DNA of 16,585 nt from Irineochytrium annulatum (taxonomy: Eukaryota > Chytridiomycota > Chytridiomycetes > Chytridiales > Chytridiaceae), in contig JADGJL010000639.1 in the NCBI GenBank assembly GCA_027600665.1, forward strand, positions 1 through 16,585, written 5' to 3'. Each line of letters begins with the position of its first letter. The stretch's first letter is position 1. A model generated the notes under the pieces. It had not been told where the DNA came from. It was given only the letters and a program-made list of their open reading frames with translations, and did no database searches. Shown piece after piece: positions 10,164 to 16,585 of the stretch. Position numbers and translations under genes: made by a program.

Positions 10164-13100
10164 ATGAAAGGCCGCTACTCGCTACTAACGTTCTGCGTCC
10201 TCGCGAACGTTGCTTTTTTTAGCAGCATATATCTCCTCCAGTCCGCAAATGAGCGATCAAATGAGCTCGACTTCGAACTGGCGGAGGAGTCTGACGCCTC
10301 GCCGCTGCGGACGACCCACATCGTCCCGCGCCTGGTCGCCGGCTTCGTGCAACGAATGATCGGGACGGAGGGTACCATATGCGCGCTCATGTGCGAGGTA
10401 TTGACTCTTTTTCTTACCTAAGGGAGCGGGAACGTCTTCGTCGGCGCTGCGGTCCCGCATGGGATGGTTAAAGTAGAATTAACGTCAAGATTGTCGTTCT
10501 AACTTCAGCCAAGACGGGCGTTGATTCACCGGGGTCATTGCACGGTTATAGCGCGGATGGCAATATCTGCGGCATCTCCCATCTGCATGCGAGGTGAGGT
10601 CCGTGAAGTTGGGGTGTGGTTGTAATCACATTCTTCCCCTCACAGTGGCATCGGCGGTGGTTAGTGCCACCAACCATCTTTACCTTGAAGAAGGAGTCAT
10701 TAACGTCGACGGAAATAGCGCCAGCATACCAGAATATCGGCCTCTCCCCTCGGCTGACCAATATCGCGGAAGAGCCTTTCGACATCATGAGGGAAGTTAT
10801 TCCGCTAAGCTCACCGCGGAAGAATGAGAGCGCGTTCGTCGGCTATTATGCCACGACGCTCTCTGATTTAAATGTAAGTGTTACCTAACAACTTGCGTGC
10901 CATCCGCATCGAACTCACTACTGCTCTAATAGATACAAGTTGAGCTCACGACGACGGAGAAGGCCGCGTATCACCGCTGGACGGTCGATCTACGCGGGAG
11001 CACGTCTTCGAAGGATGTGCACGCGTTGGTACATGTTCAGCACGACTCCACGCTATTTATCAACGGCTCAGTGAGGGTCAATCCTGATTTAAACCGGATT
11101 ACGGCGACGGGGTACTACTTCGGTAAGCCTGCTTCGGGGTCGATAGCGAGATCGTGATTGCGGGACGTGCATAGATAGATGGAGCGGAGGACTCGGTATT
11201 TCCACTAGCAACGTCAATCAAGGCATCTATCAGGTTCACACCTGTGTCGAGTTTGAGTCAGAGACATTCCTATCCCGCTTCGGCGTGTGGTCAGGCAACG
11301 CCACAACGTCACGCGACAGCTCCGAGGACAGGGAGTTGAGGGCCTCCACGGCGTTCGCTCAGCCCGTGAGCCCATCTCTACCGCGGAACCCGCTCGGAGC
11401 GTACTGGACGTATAGAGCGGAAAGAGGTATCGCGACGGAGATCCTGTTTCGGGTGGGGATATCTTTCAGATCGCAGGAGCTCGCCTGCAAGAATCTTGAA
11501 AAAGAAATTCCAAGGCACCGGAGCTTTGAGGATGTCAGGAAGGCGTCGGTGAATAAGTGGGAGCAGGTAGGACCCAAAACTCGGCACTTTAAGCTGACCA
11601 CGTATGCGCAGATCCTATCCGGAGTTCAAGTGGAGGGGCCTATGTTCTCCAAACAGGACGTCGTCGTGCTGTACTCAAGCCTCTATCGATCGTTTTTGAT
11701 GCCCGTGAATAAAACCGGAGAGCACCCGACTTGGCCCGAGGGTGTCCGGGCGGCCGAGCCGTAGTTCGACGACTTCTGTTCGTATTCCTACGCTTTGTAC
11801 CATGCTAATAAGTTTCTTATGTATTGTTCTTAGATAGCCTATGGAGCACATTTAGAACGCGTACGTTACGTGTTTGCATTTAATGGTCTTGTCTAACGCA
11901 AATCGCTTAGTACACCCTCTTATAACCCTCCTCGCGCCGTCACGCCAAAGCCAAATGGTCCGCTCCCTTCTTACAACCGCCGAACGTTCAAACGCCCTCC
12001 TTCCCTCGAGTCTAATGGCCGACAACTATGCCATCATCGAAGTCGGCAACAGCGCCGAGGTCATTTTTGCGGACGCGTACGTTAAGCGGCTCCCGGGCAT
12101 CGACTGGGACCGCGCCATGCCCCTTCTCCTTCGGAACGCCGAATCCGAGCACGCGCGGGATCCCCTGTTTGAGGGAAGGGCTGACGTCCACTTCTGGACG
12201 GCGTCGGGTTACGTGCCGATGCGACCCAAGGCGGAGCGGATGAGGAGGCGTTCGGCGGCGAGGACGATGGAGTACGCGTATGGGGATTTCTGCGTGGGAC
12301 AGATATTGAAAGGGATGGAAGGGAATACGAGCGTGGCGGGCAACAAGCTGATGAGGCGGTCCGGGAATTGGAGGAATTTGTGGAGCAGGAAGGCGAATAG
12401 CAACGGGGTTTCCGGGTTTATCGTGCCAAAATATGCGAGCGGGGAGTTCTCGAAGGCGTGGATAGATCCGGATCGATGCAGTCCTAGTAAGCTGCATTAT
12501 TTCTGTTGTACCTTTAATCTTCCTGGCGGTGATTGTAGCCTCTAGGGCTAAGGAAAGGAGCGCGGAAGACTGCGGCTTCGCCAGCGAGTTCTACGAGGAT
12601 AGCTCGTGGGCATACTCCCTCTTTGTGCCACAAAACGTTGCGGGTCTGATAAGGGTCGGTGCCGAGTACGCAGACTAGTTACTTACAACACATATGATCA
12701 TCCAGGCAAGCGGCGGGAAAGAGGCTTTCACTAAGCGCCTCGATGTCTTTTTCAAAGAAGGCTTCTACGACCCTGGCAACGAGCCAGCTTTTCTGACGCC
12801 ATTCCTGTATCACTTCGCAGGCAGGCCAGATAAGTCGATACGAAGGGTAGACTCGACCATCAGACGCTACTTCAACGCGTCCCGGAACGGTGTCCCTGGC
12901 AATGACGACGCCGGGGCTATGGCTTCTTGGTACGTTACCACACGTTTTGTAACCGTACGTAGCTATAACATTTTGCAGGTATATTTTCGCTTCCCTCGGC
13001 CTCTTCCCCGTAGCCGGCCAGGACGTCTACCTCCTCACCTCTCCCCGCTTCCAGCGCTCGACGCTGCGGCTAGGCGTGCCCGGTGAGGACGCCGGTAGCC

Positions 13101-13306
13101 CCGCCCTACTGACAATTGTGAGCCACGGGCGGCGCGGGGTACGGCAGATTAGCAGGGTGGAGCTGAACGGGATCGAACTAAGACGGAGCTGGGTTCGACA
13201 TGCGGAAATTGTTGCGGGCGGGTTGTTAGAGATATGGACGGAGGAAACTTGGAAGGGGTGGGGTGGGGAGGGGTATGAGTTGCCGCCGAGCTATGATGTT
13301 GCATAA
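10164..13306 (+). CDS. GH92 alpha-mannosidase, 13 exons, with one in-frame stop
   Basis: Calcium-dependent exo-alpha-mannosidase family GH92, fungal type, acting on mannose glycans. An N-terminal hydrophobic stretch after MKGRYS suggests a type II signal anchor, so a secretory-pathway or cell-surface location. Exons: 10164-10371, 10423-10472, 10514-10593, 10646-10659, 10719-10873, 10933-11122, 11175-11566, 11612-11781, 11838-11860, 11911-12486, 12539-12654, 12706-12929 and 12979-13306; 841 codons plus TAA. Landmarks: GTEGSGNVFVGAAVPHGMVK, HLHASGIGGAP, VGISFRSQELA, TGEHPTW, FADAYVK, EYAYGDF, EDSSWAYS (probable acid Glu about 639), GNEPAFL, and GNDDAGAMASW (about 723-733, probable catalytic-base aspartates). 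The reading frame is broken by TAG at codon 414, where family members have Tyr, so translation as written stops after 413 aa. W-S-T-F-R replaces the usual W-D-T-F-R. Exons 4 (14 nt) and 9 (23 nt) are microexons. Recent pseudogene, sequence error or unusual splicing are all possible. Confidence 0.85.
11762..11764 (+). other. In-frame TAG inside the GH92 coding sequence
   Basis: TAG interrupts exon 8 between GAG CCG and TTC GAC GAC. The recalled fungal GH92 consensus here is E-P-Y-Y-D, so TAG replaces a Tyr codon and could arise from TAC or TAT by one base change. Frame and homology continue on both sides. A 60-bp GT...AG candidate intron (11705-11764) ends exactly at this TAG. Confidence 0.8.
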
Positions 13307-13693
13307 AGCTTTAGACGCCGGGCAATTTTATGTGAGGCCGCGCCGGATTCCAAAACGGTGCAACATATTGAGGCCTCAGATATCAAGAATGATTGCGTCA
13401 GCACTTATATTATTAAAACTAGTAATGGGGATTTTGCAAAGAGATCAAGTCGAGCGAAGTATATGCAGAGTAGAGTAGATTCTATCGCGCTTGAATTAAA
13501 TTAATGATTAAGATTAAGATGCTGATGATGAAGGAATGAAGCAAAAGGGCCTATATTTAAGACGGAAGCCCCTGGTATAACGCGTGTGCAACAGTTAAGG
13601 GGTTAATGTGAATGCCAATGCCAACCAACTAACATAACGAGCAATTACATAATTTGATATATGGGCTTCGGTCACATAGCGATGGTTTTCCTT
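13307..13693. other. Convergent intergenic spacer
   Basis: These 387 bp between the stops of the GH92 gene (+) and the histidine kinase (-) are AT-rich, with a short imperfect repeat of ATTAAGATTAAG/GATGATGAAG type near 13500-13540. I see no ORF, RNA gene or element. It presumably holds both 3' UTRs. Confidence 0.6.
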
Positions 13694-16585
13694 TCATGCA
13701 GTCTCCAAAGCGACCCCGCAGATCTTCCCGATGTCCTCCATCTTATACGGCTTGCAGAGATAGTCGTCCATCCCCGCCCTCAACCCCGCGTGCACGCTAT
13801 CCGACATCGCGTTGCCCGACACGGCGGCAATAAAGGCGGGGCCCTTTGTTGATTTTCTACCAAACAAAGCCGTGCCGGGTGTTCTCTCCCGCCTCCGGAT
13901 CTCCATCGTTGTCTCGAGGCCTCCCATCCTCGGCATTGTCACGTCCTAAAAAAAGGTAAGATAAGACTTAAATCATTTTGGAAGTGGTACACAACGATGC
14001 TTACCATGAAGATAACGTCGATGTCGTTGCAAGTGTCCGGATTGTTGAGAAGTTCGACGGCCTCGATACCGTCGTTCGCGACAAAAGTGCGGAGGTTGAG
14101 CTTCATGAGGAAGCGTTGGAGGATTTTCTGACTGTTTGCCCAAATAAATAAATCTAAACGTTAATAACTTGCTTTCGATTATCAACCAAGAAAGAACGAA
14201 GCACTTACTTAACTACATTGTCCTCGACAATCAGACAACACCTGACGTCCGAACCCCTCCTCACAGCCCTCTTGCGCACCAGGACGTCCTTAGGATCCTC
14301 TCCCCACCCGACAGCTCGCCTTGTCGTGACCCCAGCGACAACCCTCTCCTTGCCCTCCGTGCCCGTGCGCGCCCGCGGCCGCGGCGCAGTATTTCCGACC
14401 CCACCGTCCTCGCCGGCCGAGACCTCCGCGTCATCGTCAAAGATCCTGACCGTGAAACTGAAGGTCGACCCGACGCCCTTCTCGCTCGACACGCCCATGT
14501 TGCCTCCCATCGCCTTCACGAGCTCCTTGCTAATCATTAGACCCAACCCGGAGCCACCTCCGCCGACGCCGGACGCTCCGCCGGAGCCGCTCCCACTGCT
14601 TTCTGTCGCAGACGACGAGCTACCGCCTGCGCTGGAGGACGACGACGACGTGCGCTCTGCGCTCTGTTGACAACCCGTCGGCTGCGAGAACCGTCTGAAC
14701 AACTGACCCCTCTCCTCCATCGTCATGCCAACCCCTGTATCCGTGACCAACACCCTCAAACCCCTGACACCACCACCTCTTGCCTCCTCCCCCTCCACAA
14801 GGGCGGGCCTGTTCAAATCGCCAACCCGTCCGGCGACCCTCGCCTCATCCAAATCCTCAACCGCATCCGCGGCGGCATCACACAGCACCACATCCTCCAC
14901 GCGCACCGTGACGCTCCCGCCGGACGGCGTGTAGTTGATGGCGTTCGAGAGCAAGTTGATCAGGACCTGCCGGACGCGCTGCGGGTCGCCCCGAGTCGGA
15001 CGCGTCGACGGACGTGAGGGGAAGGCGGTGAGGAGTGACACGCCCCGGGCGGACGCCTTCGCGCGGAGCATCGACATGGCGCCGTCGATCAGCTGCCGGG
15101 GGTCGAAGGGTTCCCGCCGGGCGCGGCCGAGCGGTCGGCGGTATTCCGAGGGGTCGGGCGCGTCAGGGTCGTAGTCGTAGTCGTCGTCGTCGTCGTCGTC
15201 GTCTGACGGGAGACCGACGGCGGTGGAGAGGGAGGATGACGAGGTGGTGCGAGCTGACGGGTTGTCGGACGCGTTGGCGGGTGCTGACCACCGTCGTCTC
15301 ACGCGCGTGCGACGCGGCGCGGAGGATGTCCTTGCGGTTGTGGTGGATGTTGATGAGGGCGGTGCGGTCGAGAGCGTCAGGACATCGTCCGCGACGGTCT
15401 GGCAGTGCTCGACGCTGGAGGTGATAGCCGCCAAAGACCGCTGGTCCTCGATGACCTGGTTCCGGAGCTTGTTGAGCAGACCGTCGAGCTCAGCTTGCCT
15501 TTGGTCCTCCGAACCTCTCCGTGCCTTTGGTCGTGCCGTTGCTCCCGGAAGATCGACCGAGGCTCTTCGCGTACCTTTGGTCGTCGGCCGTGGTGCTCCC
15601 AGAGAGGCTCTCCGCGACGATGGTGCCGAAGGGACATCAATTGAGAGCGGCCGCGCACCCCGTGACGCTGGCGCCGCCGCAGGCCCCAGCGACGCCCTCC
15701 TGCCCAAAGACGAGCCCACTCTTGGCGAGCCAGACTGCACGCCCATCGCTTGCAGCTTCTCCATCGAAGCCAGGATCTGCCTCCGCTCCTCCAGGCCCAT
15801 TAAGATGAGATTCAGGTTACCCAGTATTCCCGTCAACGGGTTCCGTATCTCGTGCGCCAGCATGTCGACGAGCTCGTGCGTAACGGTCGTGTGGTTCCAA
15901 GGGTTGCTGTTGGCCTGCTGCTGTTGAACCGCCCTCGCCTTCTCCCCACAGTTCGAGTCGCCGTTACCGAACCTGGCTGACACTTCCTCGACCGCGACCG
16001 TGGGCCTGGCGCGAGGTGGCGCGTCGCGCGGAGGCGGATCTGTCATCGCCGCGACCATGCCGCCGAGCCCGGGCTGTCTTGTCTCCTCTGGCCGTGCATC
16101 AACCATGACGTGAAACCGGTAAACCTCGCCACCCTGCGCTCGGCCTGATGACGGCTCCGTGAATGCATGCTCGGTTAATGCATGCATTCCGGCTGTTTCC
16201 CCCGGTCCCCCCTCCCTTCTTTCAGGCCCGTGCCTGAATGTAGTCTCGGCCTGAATGTTCACAAAGTCCCCCTCGCCGTTCCTCATCCTGTAAGCGGCCC
16301 TCGTCGCACTAGTCGGCATGGCCGAAGGGTCTGGGAACGCGAAGCTGAGCAGGTGATGGAACGTGGCCCAGTCATTGGGATGGACACGCCCCCTGGCGTG
16401 CTCGATGAACCCAGAATGGCTCTGTAGCTGCTGCCCAAGATGGCCGGGCAGGCCGATGAGCCGCCTCGCATAGTCGTTTGCGAAGACGAGCGAGAGGTCG
16501 CGCGAGAGAACGAGGATGCCGTATGGAAGCGAGGTGAGGACCTGGAAAGGCTGCTGCTGCGCGGTGGGGGCGTGGGGGATGGGGC
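13694..16585 (-). CDS. Hybrid histidine kinase, PAS-HisKA-HATPase-REC (5' end missing)
   Basis: Sensor kinase of the fungal multistep phosphorelay: autophosphorylates on His and passes phosphate to its own receiver domain, then to an Hpt protein. Exons on the minus strand: from beyond 16585 to 14209, then 14131-14005 and 13945-13694; at least 917 aa. A PAS domain begins at the window edge (FQVLTSLPYGILVLSRD). The H box is LAHEIRNPLTG (His codon 15852-15854), N box LINLLSNAINYTP, G1 box DTGVGM, F box LFRRFSQ and G2 box GSGLGLM. The receiver has LIVEDN, the phospho-acceptor Asp as first residue of the last exon (DVTMP), Ser in AAVSGNA and Lys in CKPYK. Large low-complexity inserts lie inside the dimerisation hairpin (four R-R-x-S motifs), after the HisKA domain (Ser/Thr-rich and Asp8) and in the ATP lid (Ser/Gly). 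The segment at 15303-15369 may be in the wrong frame. The upstream sensor part is outside the window; no transmembrane segment is seen. Confidence 0.92.
15168..15203. repeat. GTC/GAC trinucleotide repeat in the kinase gene
   Basis: Eight perfect GTC units at 15180-15203, preceded by alternating GTC and GTA units, encode Asp8 followed by Tyr-Asp-Tyr-Asp on the minus strand. It sits in the linker between HisKA and the ATPase domain. Length variation between strains would add or remove acidic residues without a frameshift. Confidence 0.85.
15498..15704. repeat. Degenerate repeats encoding an R-R-x-S array
   Basis: CCTTTGGTC occurs at 15498, 15524 and 15574 with partly similar flanks. On the minus strand this region encodes four R-R-x-S motifs: RRASLG (codons 15701-15690 for RRAS), RRASLG (15614-15603), RRASVD (15569-15558) and RRGSED (15521-15510). 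The DNA copies at 15524 and 15574 are read in different frames, so the repeat has diverged by indels while R-R-x-S is kept in each. Confidence 0.6.

Noticed and set aside
11762..11764. Genome-wide reassignment of TAG to Tyr
   Set aside because: Only one case is seen and none of the other genes contains an in-frame TAG, so a local mutation or error is simpler.
12590..12810. VPQN and GNEPAFL as lost catalytic residues in the GH92 protein
   Set aside because: Recalled fungal GH92 members carry VPQD and GNEPSFL at these sites, so the residues are typical of the subfamily rather than signs of decay.
15223..15927. 234-codon plus-strand ORF over the histidine kinase
   Set aside because: Shadow of the GC-rich kinase exon; no domain and no separate evidence.

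Overview
The window looks like nuclear DNA from a fungus. Every recognisable gene is eukaryotic and interrupted by short introns, mostly 40-80 bp, with GT...AG ends and CTAAC/CTGAC/CTAAT-like branch points. Exons are GC-rich with C/G-ending codons, while most introns and intergenic stretches are richer in A and T. The gene set fits fungi: an Ftr1-type iron permease, a cytosolic Mtd1-type folate dehydrogenase, a fungal-type GH92 mannosidase and a PAS/hybrid histidine kinase. The high intron density (13 exons in the GH92 gene) suggests an early-diverging, chytrid-like lineage; that placement is inference.

Layout. 222-1606 (+): high-affinity iron permease, 3 exons, about 400 aa. 1607-2857: intergenic, nothing supported. 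2858-3966 (+): dienelactone-hydrolase family enzyme, 4 exons, 264 aa. 3967-4902: region between convergent 3' ends, with one doubtful small ORF and a small hairpin. 4903-8676 (-): MTR4, the exosome-associated RNA helicase, 9 exons, 1107 aa, ending in a 10-nt exon. 8677-8798: short divergent promoter. 8799-9978 (+): NAD-dependent methylenetetrahydrofolate dehydrogenase, 5 exons, 310 aa. 10164-13306 (+): GH92 alpha-mannosidase with an N-terminal signal anchor, 13 exons, 841 codons, interrupted by one in-frame TAG. 13307-13693: convergent intergenic spacer. 13694-16585 (-): hybrid histidine kinase (PAS - HisKA - HATPase - receiver), running off the right edge.

The genes do not form one pathway. 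They are ordinary neighbours for iron uptake, hydrolase metabolism, RNA surveillance, one-carbon metabolism, glycan trimming and two-component signalling. I see no mobile element, CRISPR array, tRNA or rRNA, and no convincing new multi-gene system. The points most worth checking are the stop codon inside an otherwise intact GH92 gene, an array of four R-R-x-S (PKA-like) sites inserted in the dimerisation domain of the histidine kinase, a possible frame switch in that kinase, and the tiny terminal exon of MTR4. All exon boundaries were assigned by eye from splice signals, phase and remembered family consensus; none were checked by alignment or RNA data.
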